From Picochlorum sp. 'celeri' (taxonomy: Eukaryota > Chlorophyta > Trebouxiophyceae): 64,000 nucleotides of DNA. Below the pieces are notes generated by a model. That model was not told where the DNA came from. It did no database searches and worked only from the letters and a program-made list of their open reading frames with translations. The DNA is taken from positions 682,001 to 746,000 of the forward strand of contig JAACMV010000005.1 in the NCBI GenBank assembly GCA_010909725.1, written 5' to 3'. The position numbers and the translations under genes were made by a program. Below, in pieces: positions 21,399 to 31,347 of the stretch (the first letter of the stretch is position 1; every line of letters starts with the position of its first letter).

Positions 21399-23663
21399 AT
21401 GGGGACAAAGAGGCGTCCTGGAGGACCGAGGAAGAAAAAGGCAGATATTGAAAATGAGGAAATAGAAACTATTGAGAATGTGTTACAAGAGCAGATTCCG
21501 CCGTCTGGGAGTGATACTCTTGCGGCAAAAGCGAGTCATGCAACACAAGGACATGCAGACAAAAAACCCTTTTGGCTTGGAAGGAAATTTCAGGACTTTC
21601 CACTGTCCCAGTATACCAAAGATGCGTTAAAAAAGGCAAAATTTACCAACTTAACGGCAATACAGAGGGCAGCGCTTCCGCATGCTCTCGTCGGTAGGGA
21701 TGTGCTGGGGGCCGCGAAGACTGGGTCTGGAAAGACGCTTGCATTCTTGATACCGGTGATTGAGAAGCTGTATAGGTTGAAGTGGAGTGTCTATGATGGT
21801 CTTGGTGCGTTGATTATATCTCCGACGAGGGAGTTGGCGTTGCAAATCTTTGAAGAACTGAGGACAATTGGGTGTCACCATGAGCTGTCTGCTGGTCTTT
21901 TGATTGGTGGCAAAGATGTCGAGCAAGAGGCGAGTCGGGTGGGCGTGATGAATATATTGGTGGCTACGCCTGGTAGACTGCTTCAGCATATGGACGAGTC
22001 GCCCGATTTTAACGCCGATGGACTGAAATTGCTGGTTCTAGATGAGGCTGATCGGATATTAGACATGGGATTTTCTGCAACTGTAAACGCCATTGTGGCG
22101 AATGTACCCAAAGATAGGCAGACATTATTATTCTCTGCGACTCAAACGAAGAGTGTGAGTGCGTTAGCGAGGTTGAGCTTGAAGGATCCAGAGTATGTTT
22201 CTGCCCATGCTGATGCAGCAGCCCCCACGCCTGTCAAGCTTGAGCAGGCATATATGATTTGCAATCTCCAGGATAAGATGGATGTGATTTGGTCATTCAT
22301 TAAAACGCATCTGTCCTCGAGAATTATAGTCTTCTTTTCTACATGCAATCAGGTGAAATTTGTCTATGAAGCATTCAGGAGGCTTCGGCCTGGAACACCA
22401 CTGCGATGCCTGCATGGGAAAATGTCACAGCAGAAGAGATTGGTTGTATACGATCAATTCTGCGACTCAAAGGCTGGTGTTTTGTTTGCAACTGATATTG
22501 CTGCCAGAGGGTTGGATTTTCCAAAAGTTGACTGGGTGGTTCAGGCGGATTGCCCAGAGGATGTGGCATCATATATTCATAGAGTTGGGAGGACAGCACG
22601 GTACACGCACGGTGGTAAAGGGCTGTTGTTATTAGTACCATCTGAATGCGAAGGAATGGTCCGTGATTTGAAAGAATCAAAGGTTGAGCTGAAAAATCTT
22701 AAATATAACAAGGAAAAGATCCAGCCTGTCTCCCAGGCTCTCCAAGCACTCTTGTCAAAGGATGCAGAGGTCAAAACAGCAGCGCAAAAGGCGGTCGTGT
22801 CGTATTTACGGTCCGTCTTCTTGCAACCTAAAAAGCATATATTTGATGTCCAAAAGCTTCCTGCCACGGAATTTGCCTTTAGTCTTGGGCTCACGAGTGT
22901 TCCCAAGATGAAAATTTTGTCAAAGGGGGAACAGCAGCAGGACACTGAGGAGGCAACGGAGGCCCGTCCGTCATCCGAAAAGCTCGATCAGAGAAGTACA
23001 AAGAATAACATACATGCAAATACTACGACAAGTACTTCAGATGATGATGATGAAGCCGACGATGGTGACTTTCTTGTCTTGAAAAGAAAGCACTCGGTGG
23101 ACGATACCACAAAGGATGATGATGATGAACAAGAGGCACAGAATGGTCGGGATCCGTCAACATCAGCCATCACGACGAGCAAAAAGAAGAAGAAAAAGAT
23201 GAAGATTAACGTCAACAGAACAACTGGGCAGAAAGTCATCTTTGATGAGGAAGGCAAAGCTCTAGACCCATTAGAAGCCCTTGCAGCAGATGTTGCCTCA
23301 CAAGAGGCCAGCCATCACTTTGCGTCGGTTGAAGAACGAGCCGCAGCGGCTCAAAAAGCTCTTAAAGAGCGCGATGCAATTGATAAAGAGGAAATGAAAC
23401 GTTTGAGGAAGATGAAGCGACAGGAGAAGAGAGCCAGAAGATTAGCACGAGAGAATGAAGAGTACCAGCAGGTATCTCTCCACCCCGTATCAGACAATGA
23501 CGACGAGGAGGCCCATCACATCATGTCTGAGGAGGAGGAGGAGGAAGAAGAAGAGCCTCGCATGGATCCAGCGTACATGGGAATGCAACCGACCCTGGAA
23601 GACCAGGAAGCTGCAGCCTTGGCATTACTTCGGCAACAAAACACTAGCCATACAAGGGCTTGA
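21399..23663 (+). CDS. DBP4: DEAD-box RNA helicase, DBP4/DDX10 type
   Basis: 754-residue nucleolar helicase for 18S rRNA processing (release of U14/snR41-type snoRNAs in yeast). Motifs in order: the Q-motif segment (FQDFPLS..T.IQ, ~65-90), Walker A AAKTGSGKT (105-113), PTREL (142-146), DEAD (215-218), SAT (245-247), then a helicase-C domain with ARGLDFP and HRVGRTAR. The DBP4 assignment rests on the FL.PKKH.FDV and FA.SLGL region after the core and on the long acidic/basic tail containing DDDDEADDGDFLVLKRK and a final acidic run. Single exon. It and SDA1 are both ribosome-biogenesis factors here but act on different subunits. Confidence 0.94.
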   Translation: MGTKRRPGGPRKKKADIENEEIETIENVLQEQIPPSGSDTLAAKASHATQGHADKKPFWLGRKFQDFPLSQYTKDALKKAKFTNLTAIQRAALPHALVGRDVLGAAKTGSGKTLAFLIPVIEKLYRLKWSVYDGLGALIISPTRELALQIFEELRTIGCHHELSAGLLIGGKDVEQEASRVGVMNILVATPGRLLQHMDESPDFNADGLKLLVLDEADRILDMGFSATVNAIVANVPKDRQTLLFSATQTKSVSALARLSLKDPEYVSAHADAAAPTPVKLEQAYMICNLQDKMDVIWSFIKTHLSSRIIVFFSTCNQVKFVYEAFRRLRPGTPLRCLHGKMSQQKRLVVYDQFCDSKAGVLFATDIAARGLDFPKVDWVVQADCPEDVASYIHRVGRTARYTHGGKGLLLLVPSECEGMVRDLKESKVELKNLKYNKEKIQPVSQALQALLSKDAEVKTAAQKAVVSYLRSVFLQPKKHIFDVQKLPATEFAFSLGLTSVPKMKILSKGEQQQDTEEATEARPSSEKLDQRSTKNNIHANTTTSTSDDDDEADDGDFLVLKRKHSVDDTTKDDDDEQEAQNGRDPSTSAITTSKKKKKKMKINVNRTTGQKVIFDEEGKALDPLEALAADVASQEASHHFASVEERAAAAQKALKERDAIDKEEMKRLRKMKRQEKRARRLARENEEYQQVSLHPVSDNDDEEAHHIMSEEEEEEEEEPRMDPAYMGMQPTLEDQEAAALALLRQQNTSHTRA

Positions 23664-23750
23664 TTGCCAACCATACAATATTACAGCATACCATTCACGA
23701 GAAAACAAAATAAAATTCACCGTCACAGTCTCAATGATTCTAATTGTGTA

Positions 23751-24897
23751 TCATGTGGTCTTGGGCAGAGTCACAGTCATGCAAGAGACATCAAACTCAC
23801 TCGCATGCAGGACATCACACACCCGCTGTTGTGCCTCTGCACTTTTGCACACAAACTGCGCACTCCCATCTCCTTGACTACCTACACCCTTCCCACCATA
23901 TATATACTCTTGAATTGGTTCATACGAAAGCAGCTGATGCAGCACTGGACTCCCACGCACACCCAACTGACTTGGACACATTGGCCCAGCCATCTCATCA
24001 AACATCTCTTGTGCTTCACTCATCAGACGCCCAAGCTTCTCCATATCCCCCTCCGCAAGGTACATTGTCGCTCTATCAGTAATATCAAGATTCATATCAC
24101 CCAACAATCGATGAAGATTACGATCCGCCTCGGTCTGTGCAGTAGGATATGCCCGCTGTAATTTTGACAAAATTTCCACCGTATCCTTGGACGCCTTCAA
24201 ATCGACTAATACCATATACAGCGTCTCCCCCACCCGCATCCTCTCAACCTTGAGCAAATCCCCATCATATATCATCCTAACAGTCGTCGTGCCAAACGCA
24301 ACAGCCTGATCCATTCGCCCGCATTGGCTCGGTGTTAAGCGTTCTCCTTCATACGCAATGCGCATTTCTCCCCGCTGTGTCAGTCCAATCCCATAACATA
24401 CATTAAAAGCGCGTGCTACAAGCACGCAAAAAGCAGCAGAGCTCGACAACCCCTTTTTCAACGGCAGCGTTGTCTTGTAATTATCCAGATACAATCCCTT
24501 GACCTCAAACTCTGTTGCAACAATATACGCCACCCCAGCGGCATACGACCAAAATCCCCCTCGCTTTGCCGATTCAATCAACACATTATCATCCATTGGA
24601 TATTCGCATTCTTCAACCTCCCCTGTATCTTTGGTAGATCTCACCCGCAGTACAGGTTCGTCCAAACGATATGCTCGAGCATAGAGCCCGTAGTTTATCC
24701 CAGCCACGATCGTGCATCCTCGTGCAATAGTATCATTTTGACTGCGTGAAAGAGATAATTTGTGGGCAGTATGAGCCAATACATGAACCAAGCAGACCGA
24801 CGCACCTCCTAAAAGAACCGCTCCAGTCCGAGTGCTCACCAAGAAGACAGAGTCTTCCATTCACAAAAATCTCCTTTTCACTGTCCTTTCGTGTCAT
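23751..24897 (-). CDS. GHMP-superfamily sugar kinase
   Basis: A sugar-1-kinase-like member of the galactokinase/homoserine/mevalonate/phosphomevalonate superfamily. Spliced as complement(23751..24741, 24806..24897) with a 64-nt intron (GTGCGT..GCAG), giving 360 residues. Exon 1 is in a different frame from the long downstream open frame and encodes the N-terminal substrate motif NGRLCLLGEHSDWSG, which the unspliced frame lacks; exon 2 continues IVAGINYGLYARAYR. The ATP-binding motif LPLKKGLSSSAAFC is intact, followed by GRMDQ (the catalytic Asp region) and a C-terminal GGKGVGSQGDG loop. The combination resembles galactokinase/glucuronokinase-like enzymes widespread in bacteria; the exact sugar cannot be told. 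It converges with DBP4 87 bases away. Confidence 0.88.
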
Positions 24898-25028
24898 CGT
24901 GATGAGAAAGATTGAATTACATATGGCACAGCGTTCAGATATCAGGTTTTATTCTTGGATGGCCCTGTCCCACGCAGCAAAGAGCTGAAAACTCCTTGAT
25001 TCGAATGAATTCGAAATCCTTATTCATA

Positions 25029-25050
25029 TGGAATGCCGCAGGGCATTCCA
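25029..25050. other. Perfect 9-bp hairpin upstream of the MFS gene
   Basis: TGGAATGCC (25029-25037) and GGCATTCCA (25042-25050) form a perfect stem with a 4-base loop. It lies in the 250-base divergent region between the GHMP kinase and the Spinster-like transporter, about 100 bases before the transporter ATG. It could be part of its 5' UTR or a palindromic protein-binding site. Confidence 0.5.
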
Positions 25051-25148
25051 CAAACTTCATTTCCAAGTATATTCGACGATCAAGCTACAAATAAGAATTA
25101 AAAAGGGCTTGTTGTCAATGGACGAGATACACAAGAAGAAGAAGCTCC

Positions 25149-26528
25149 ATGGATTCTCCCTCTACGAGTCCTCCTCCTCCTTCTTCTTCTTCTCGTCTGG
25201 AGTCAAAAGGGGCCATCCTGGGTATATTCTGTTGTTTAAATATTCTCATTTATTTAGATAGAGGAACAATATCAAGTAATGGGGTAAATGGGGATGGGTT
25301 ACAGCGAGAGTTTGAGCTGAGTCTGTTCCGAGATGGGATACTGCCTGCTGGGTTTATGGTTGGGTTGCTTATATCATCGCCTATATTTGCGCATGCATCC
25401 AAGACATCTGCTTCGATGAAGTTGATAGGGTATGGTCTGAGTATATGGTTTGTATCTGTTCTAGGCTGTGCCGTATCCTTTGGGTTTTGGAGTCTGTTGC
25501 TGTGTCGGATGATTGTTGGTGTGGGGGAGGCTTCGTTTGTGGCCCTCGCCTCGCCCTTCATAGATGACTATGCGCCCAAAGAGCATAAAACAAGATGGTT
25601 GGCTGTCTTTTATGCCTGTATTCCCGTCGGGTATGCGCTAGGATTTCTTTACGGAGGTCTTGTGGGGAGTTTTGTTGGCTGGCGAGCGGCATTTGCGTTG
25701 GAAGCTGTGATGATGCTGCCATTCATATGGTACTGCTTTCGGACGAATATGGCACTGAAAGAGAAAGAAATCCCACTAAATGATTCTTCATCAGTGTTGG
25801 AGCATCGTGCTGGGTTTATCGCCGACCTGCTGCATGTGTTTCAATACAATATGTTTGTATTAACGACGATTGGTATGACGTGCTATACAGCAATTATTGG
25901 GTCGTATGCATTCTATGGGCCGCAGGCAGCGACGTCCGTATTTGATATATCATCTGAGAAGGCAGATGTATCATTTAGTATTATGACGGTACTGACAGGA
26001 ATTCTGGGTACCTTTTTAGGAGGTCATGTGCTGGATGTGATTGGAAGTTCCTTGAGGCATGGCATGGCACTGGGGGCGTGCGGCCTGTGTGGGGGAGCCA
26101 TATTCATCGCTGTTGCATTCATCACCGCGAGATCGTTCATCATGTTTTGTATATTATTTGGCTTGGGGGAGTTTCTGCTCTTCTTCACGCAGGCGCCCAG
26201 TAATGCTCTCATCTTATGGTCTGTGCCTCCACCCCTACGGTCACTTGCCATGTCCATGTCAGTGGTTTCCATGCATCTTCTAGGGGATGTGCCGGGGCCT
26301 CCGATTATGGGATTAGTGCAGAGTAGTATTGGAAATTGGCGGCTGACCATGGCTCTTGCGACGATTGTGATTTTACTCGGGGCGGTGGCATATGCTGTCG
26401 GGGTGCACGTGGCTCCTCATGCAAGAGATTTTAGGCAACCAACAGATACCTTGTCTACTGCTGCTGCCGATATGTCTGTAGACAATGGCGAAGATGAAGA
26501 GTCATCATTACTAGTAGTACATTCTTGA
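25149..26528 (+). CDS. MFS transporter, Spinster (SPNS) type
   Basis: 459 residues with a Pro/Ser-rich N-terminus and about twelve hydrophobic segments. The first helix carries NILIYLDRG, matching the family's N-x-x-x-x-x-D-R motif. After helix 4 comes RMIVGVGEASFVALASPFIDDY, a hallmark of Spinster proteins, and then FYACIPVGYALGF. The C-terminal half keeps GGHVLDVIG and a PSNALILWSVPPPLRSLAMSM stretch, also typical. Animal SPNS proteins export lysophospholipids or sphingosine-1-phosphate; plant and algal members are less known, so the substrate is only inferred to be lipid-like. The membrane compartment cannot be read from the sequence. The C-terminus is acidic with ESSLLVVHS. Confidence 0.88.
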   Translation: MDSPSTSPPPPSSSSRLESKGAILGIFCCLNILIYLDRGTISSNGVNGDGLQREFELSLFRDGILPAGFMVGLLISSPIFAHASKTSASMKLIGYGLSIWFVSVLGCAVSFGFWSLLLCRMIVGVGEASFVALASPFIDDYAPKEHKTRWLAVFYACIPVGYALGFLYGGLVGSFVGWRAAFALEAVMMLPFIWYCFRTNMALKEKEIPLNDSSSVLEHRAGFIADLLHVFQYNMFVLTTIGMTCYTAIIGSYAFYGPQAATSVFDISSEKADVSFSIMTVLTGILGTFLGGHVLDVIGSSLRHGMALGACGLCGGAIFIAVAFITARSFIMFCILFGLGEFLLFFTQAPSNALILWSVPPPLRSLAMSMSVVSMHLLGDVPGPPIMGLVQSSIGNWRLTMALATIVILLGAVAYAVGVHVAPHARDFRQPTDTLSTAAADMSVDNGEDEESSLLVVHS

Positions 26529-26757
26529 CATGTTTTTGACGTATAGTATAGAATAGATCTTCATCATGATACTTATGTAGCATTGGTACACAATGAATAT
26601 TGTTGCATGAAAAACTGTGTGTAACACGAATCTTCTTCTCTTTTTCTCAACTCATTGCCTGTATGTATGTATGTAAATATGTATGTGTTCATTCATGCAC
26701 CGCTTTAGAAAAAAAATGTATTATAATGCAGCACGGCACACTAGTAATGCACCAATC

Positions 26758-29103
26758 TTACTGTTGATTGTGCTCTCCTCGACCGCGAGAACCACCACCA
26801 CCACGGCGTCCACCACGTCCTCTCCTTCCACGATTATTATTATTATTGCCACGCCCTCTACCGCCTCGATTATTAGTAGTACTGCTACTAGCATTACCAC
26901 GTCCTCTACCTCCACGGCCACCTCGATTGGTATTAGTACTACTACTCGCATTGCCACGCCCTCTATGAGAGGAGGAGGAGGAGGGGATGGAGGTAATAGG
27001 AGGATCTGTATAATGACCAAGGCCAAGTTCCTCATCTCCCGCCATGTGCATGTAGTCTTCGAGCAAAGCCATGTTCATTGCTTGTACAAATTTCCTATAG
27101 TCGGGATTATTCATCATGGCCTGCTGTGCTCTCCAATCATCATCTGAATCATCAAAGAAGAATTGCTCCGGCATATACATCATCTCGGTAACATCAATCT
27201 CGTCATCTGAATACCCGGTACCTCCCGGGTAATAATCATAATCATCATCATCCTCAGAAAAGTACGAATCCTCTGAGGAGTATGGTATGGCTCCATCAAG
27301 ATGTAGTGCAGCTGTAAGCATTTTATCCAACACCCTTCGTTTCTCATTGTCATACGCATTCCTGTGGATCCTATCAATCTCTTCTGAAGAGTGAATATCA
27401 TCATATTTGGCGGTATGAATCAAGTACTCGACCATAAATATAGACCCAAGGTCTGATGCAATCTGCAGTGCATGCTTGCCGTCTTCATTCGCCTGCAACA
27501 CATCTGCACCACCAACTTCGACTAAATATTTGACTATACTCAGTTTATTCATCTTTGCTGCTATAGTAAGACACGTATCAGAGTGAAAATCTGTCGCAGA
27601 CACATCTGCATGGCCTTGTTCCACAAGACACTTTATAATCTCCATGTTAGAACCTTGGCAAGCTGCCATCAATGCGGTGTATCCATCTTGGTTTTTCGCA
27701 TTCACATCCACACGACCCGTCTCTATAAGATACTTTGTCATCGGGACATGACCATGCATGACAGCAAGCGTCAGTGGACGTTGTCCTACTGGGATGAGAG
27801 ATGGGCTATGCTCAAAATCACTCCTCGATGCTGCATTGACATCGAGACCAACCTCTTCAACCAAATATCGCATCACAGCAATCTTATTCGCAGATGCTAC
27901 CAGACTCAACATATCTAGATCCTCGTCTTTCACATTATTGATATCAACAGCCTTGGCTGTTCCAATCATATACCGCACAATATCCAGCAATCCCAAGCTC
28001 GCTGCCTGCATCAAGGCTGTCATATGATCCACATTCTTGATTTTTATATCAACATGAGCCTCCTCAATCAAACATCGAACCACAGATGTCCAATGTGACG
28101 ACGTCCTGTATCCTCTGCTGGCACCCTCAATAGCCATCATGAGTGCCGTCATGCCATCATCATCCTGTCCATCCACATCCACACCATCACATTGCGCCAG
28201 ATATTTGATGATATCGATATGACCATATTCTGCCGCAATTATAAATGGAGTCTTCCAAATGTACGTTGGAGCATTGACTGCTGCATGCGCCTTTTCCACC
28301 AAGTACCTCACAACATCAAGGTGACCACCCTGTGCAGCAAAATGCAACACAGTTGTCCCAGCATCGGTCACAGGGTCATTTATATGGATATCAACCATGT
28401 CGAGTACACATTTGAGTAGATCAACATGCCCACCCAAGGATGCAGACACCATGGCTTGTTCAGCAATATGCTCCCTTCCAAAACAGAGTGCAGGGACAAG
28501 TGGTTTGACCAAATCCACCTCCAACCCGCAGTCAAACGCCGAGTAAAAACACGGATATGCTTCTCCCTGACCAATCAACTTATTCACAGACCGAGAGCGC
28601 AGTAATTTCTCCGCAGCCAGACCCTTCCTCACAGTCTTGTAGACTGACAATGGAATATACGTGAGAAACGCATATTCCCTCAGGACATCCTGCTTCTTCT
28701 TTAGCTTATTCAAACTCACCCGACCCTTTGGATACGGTATCTTGTGATCCCGATGTATATATTTGATATACGATACCATGGGCTTCACGTGTCGACTTGC
28801 CCCAGGCTCCAAGTACTCGTACAACACCACGTGATACCCGATCGTCCCAACGGGAACCGTCTCCCCAATCTCCAGAATTACTGAATTGTCCACTTTTTCA
28901 AACTCTTCATAATGAACCCCGTATTGAACCCCTTCAAATCGAGCGAGATGTTCCTTCAACGTGTCTTTCGAAAGAATTTTGACTGCGTATAAACTGACTA
29001 AACCTTGAATAGTACGCAAATCATGCACATTGGATAGGTTCAGTAATATTTTATGTAACAGTAGGTCGTCTTGTAGCACTTGTTCACCAAGAGACGGTGC
29101 CAT
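26758..29103 (-). CDS. Ankyrin-repeat protein with RGG/acidic C-terminus
   Basis: 781 residues from ATG 29103; in-frame codons to 29307 add a hydrophobic, non-conserved extension, so I start at MAPSLGEQV. The N-terminal ~200 residues form a helical domain I do not recognise. About ten ankyrin repeats follow (e.g. TVLHFAAQGGHLDVVRYLVE, TALMQAASLGLLDIVRYMI, GYTALMAACQGSNMEIIKCLVE), several with D-V-N-A linkers. After the repeats comes an acidic Tyr/Asp stretch (SEDDDDYDYYPGG), and the last ~70 residues are rich in Arg-Gly-Gly and Asn/Ser. The RGG tail suggests RNA binding or condensate formation. Such proteins are often lineage-expanded, and a target cannot be inferred. Confidence 0.82.
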   Translation of the reverse strand: MAPSLGEQVLQDDLLLHKILLNLSNVHDLRTIQGLVSLYAVKILSKDTLKEHLARFEGVQYGVHYEEFEKVDNSVILEIGETVPVGTIGYHVVLYEYLEPGASRHVKPMVSYIKYIHRDHKIPYPKGRVSLNKLKKKQDVLREYAFLTYIPLSVYKTVRKGLAAEKLLRSRSVNKLIGQGEAYPCFYSAFDCGLEVDLVKPLVPALCFGREHIAEQAMVSASLGGHVDLLKCVLDMVDIHINDPVTDAGTTVLHFAAQGGHLDVVRYLVEKAHAAVNAPTYIWKTPFIIAAEYGHIDIIKYLAQCDGVDVDGQDDDGMTALMMAIEGASRGYRTSSHWTSVVRCLIEEAHVDIKIKNVDHMTALMQAASLGLLDIVRYMIGTAKAVDINNVKDEDLDMLSLVASANKIAVMRYLVEEVGLDVNAASRSDFEHSPSLIPVGQRPLTLAVMHGHVPMTKYLIETGRVDVNAKNQDGYTALMAACQGSNMEIIKCLVEQGHADVSATDFHSDTCLTIAAKMNKLSIVKYLVEVGGADVLQANEDGKHALQIASDLGSIFMVEYLIHTAKYDDIHSSEEIDRIHRNAYDNEKRRVLDKMLTAALHLDGAIPYSSEDSYFSEDDDDYDYYPGGTGYSDDEIDVTEMMYMPEQFFFDDSDDDWRAQQAMMNNPDYRKFVQAMNMALLEDYMHMAGDEELGLGHYTDPPITSIPSSSSSHRGRGNASSSTNTNRGGRGGRGRGNASSSTTNNRGGRGRGNNNNNRGRRGRGGRRGGGGSRGRGEHNQQ

Positions 29104-29420
29104 TTCTCTCGATTGCTCTCTGCCACAGTGATTTCGCTCTTGAACAACTACTGCTGAGAACAAACAACAAGGGATTGAGATGTCATGAATGATACGACAT
29201 CTATGTATGTAATACTTTTTGATATTACAACAGCATGAGAATAAGACGCTGTGGTAGGTAATGGGTTTGTCTGGATTCTTCTTATTCTTTATTAGCAGCA
29301 GCATCATGAAATGTGCTGCCCATGTTTGGGCACATGCATATTCACTGTCGTTGTCATGCTACATGTTCATATAGCTTGCCATCGGTTTGTTCTCCATGAT
29401 GCATGTGCTCAAGAGATTAT
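29104..29420. other. Intergenic, tandem minus-strand genes
   Basis: About 317 bases between the ankyrin gene start and the DUF285 gene stop. It must hold the ankyrin promoter and the DUF285 3' end. I see no motif of note. Confidence 0.4.
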
Positions 29421-30717
29421 TTAGAAACCGCAGCCCGCACCAATCATGCTTTCTGATAGTGGAGGGGTCTGTGCAATGAAGAACTCATACTCTTGTTGCC
29501 AGGCTGTTGCACCGCGCGCAAAATCGAAGCACTCTATCAATGAAGATCCATCCCAGTTGCTGAGAATTTGGTTGAATGACGTTGCATCCTCAAACATGGA
29601 ACGCATTGTTGTGACAGATGATGTGTCCCATGAGCCAATATCCTGGTTAAAGGATGAGGCCTCATAAAACATGAAATGCATAGCTGTGACAGATGATGTG
29701 TCCCATGAGCCAATATCCTGGTTAAAGGATGAGGCACCATAAAACATGTGATTCATGGCTGTGACAGATGATGTGTCCCATGAGCCAATATCCTGGTTAA
29801 AGGATGAGGCACCATCAAACATGCCGCTCATGTCAGTGATACCAGAGGTGCATGTTGTAGAAAGAGGAGTATAGTTTGATGCGTCGATTAGAGCATCAAT
29901 CTGAGCTCTATTCCGCTTGGTATACGACACTCCACTCACATCTCCTGTGTCTCCAGGACTTGCCAATGGACACTTGACAGTCGCCATATTAGAATCAAGG
30001 TAGAACAAAGATGGAGGAGGAGGAGGAGGGCTGCGCCTGCTGACAACACCTTCTGCCCAGTCATCAACACTGCTCATATCATCACATAGAAGCTTGCCAG
30101 ACCAGAAATTGCTGCTGCGGGTAAGCCGCATGGATCGCTCAGCTGACAGCAACGTACACACACTTGTCAGTCGGTTAAACATGAAGGCTTCACACTTTCG
30201 ATCTGCGACGAGTATACCAGACGCCATGGGACAATGGCTTTCAACGGAGCAATCTGTATCCAGAGCTTGAGTCGTGTCAGCTGTCAATCTCCAATTCAAA
30301 AGGCACGCATCCGCACACCCAGACAGACTCCCATGCCCAGGTCTGTCTAGAGTGTACACGGCAATAATGTCGCCATCTCTATACATACTGCAAGCATGCG
30401 GTATATAGACCGTGGTCAAACACTGATGATCATCGTCCAATGGGCTACAATGTCGAAGAACAAAAAACAGAAAGAATACGCTACCTTTTCTTTTGATTGA
30501 ATTTGACAACTTGTCTCCGAAGACTTCTGAGAGCTGCTTCATTCGTTAGGGTGCTTTCAAAGCACATTCCTCCGAGGGTCGACTCCCGCTCTGCATATGA
30601 TGCTGATACGGAAGCATTAGTAGTATTTGCACGTGTTGCTATCACGAGCTGTATCCAAATTGTGGCGAGTATGGCAAGCATGGTTGAAACAAAACTTGTG
30701 GGCAGTGACCCGTCCAT
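29421..30717 (-). CDS. Surface protein with DUF285 (BspA-type) repeats
   Basis: Proposed as complement(29421..30444, 30485..30717) with a 40-nt phase-2 intron (GTAGCG..GTAG), giving about 418 residues; the intron is shorter than any other here, so this junction is tentative. Exon 1 starts at ATG 30717 and carries a strong hydrophobic signal/anchor ([18 protein letters not shown]). The middle has a Cys-rich domain (about 12 Cys) resembling an apple/PAN-like extracellular module, then a poly-Pro linker. The C-terminal third contains DUF285 repeats with the core [14 protein letters not shown]. Three repeats are near-identical at DNA level in 75-nt steps (29611-29835). DUF285 proteins are found in bacteria and in many marine protists. 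Likely an extracellular adhesin-like role. Confidence 0.75.
29611..29835. repeat. Tandem repeat, three copies with a 75-nt period
   Basis: Copies begin at 29611, 29686 and 29761. In each, the first 50 bases, starting GTGACAGATGATG, are identical by eye, and only the last ~25 differ. A more diverged copy precedes them. Period 75 keeps the frame and encodes the 25-residue DUF285 unit. The near-identity indicates recent expansion or gene conversion. Confidence 0.95.
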
Positions 30718-31347
30718 GGGATGAGCGAGAACCGGTGGATGCAATTTTGAACTCGTGTGGTAATTTCTCGCAGGATCTTTTTTTCTGTCTTAATATATAT
30801 CGCACTATTTATTATCATCAAAACTTTACGTAATAGTCGCCTCGTGTGCTATTGCGAGAACGAGCTTGCTTTAGTATCCACTTACGTTACGGTTACGACC
30901 AGAACGTCCTAATTACGTAACGGCGTCTGGTTCGAAGCAGATCCAAGAGTTCCTGCTGTCTGGAATGTTGACATTGACATACGCAGCGTCAATATGCATA
31001 CTTTTGAGCGTGAAATAAATTGAGGCATTCAGAGGAAGATGAAAAATACATTGGAAATTTCTTACTGTTACAACTCGAGTTCGTCACACTGTGAATGGAG
31101 CAAACCAGACAGGCCATGCTCTGGTTCAAAAAAAAAACAAAAAAACACATTGTCTGTATTATAGTCTCAGTTTACATGCACGTGAATTGAAGAGAATTGA
31201 TTCAACAACCAGATCAATCAAAGGCGTGATATCTCATGCATAAAGTTCCCATCCAAAAACCTACCAACCCAACATCACCATCTACTTTTCATGATGACAG
31301 AAGCCCAACGTCACTATGATGATCGCACAATACAAAAAAAATAGCTT
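30718..31347. promoter_or_regulatory. Intergenic with a cluster of TTACGTAA motifs
   Basis: About 630 bases without a gene. Two perfect TTACGTAA octamers (30826-30833 and 30913-30920) flank a third ACGT-core site in TTACGTTACGGTTACG (30882-30897). They sit 110-200 bases upstream of the DUF285 gene start. TTACGTAA is a classic bZIP half-site palindrome. The right part (30950-31347) is AT-rich with an A-tract near 31126 and nothing else I can name. Confidence 0.45.

Noticed and set aside
30445..30484. Alternative 62-nt intron in the DUF285 gene ending at CAG further downstream
   Set aside because: That acceptor puts the second exon out of frame with the only usable donor; the 40-nt version keeps the frame, though it is unusually short.
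29421..30717. Bacterial contamination or recent bacterial origin of the DUF285 gene
   Set aside because: The gene has a likely intron, eukaryote-style leader and the same base composition as its neighbours; such proteins are common in marine protists.
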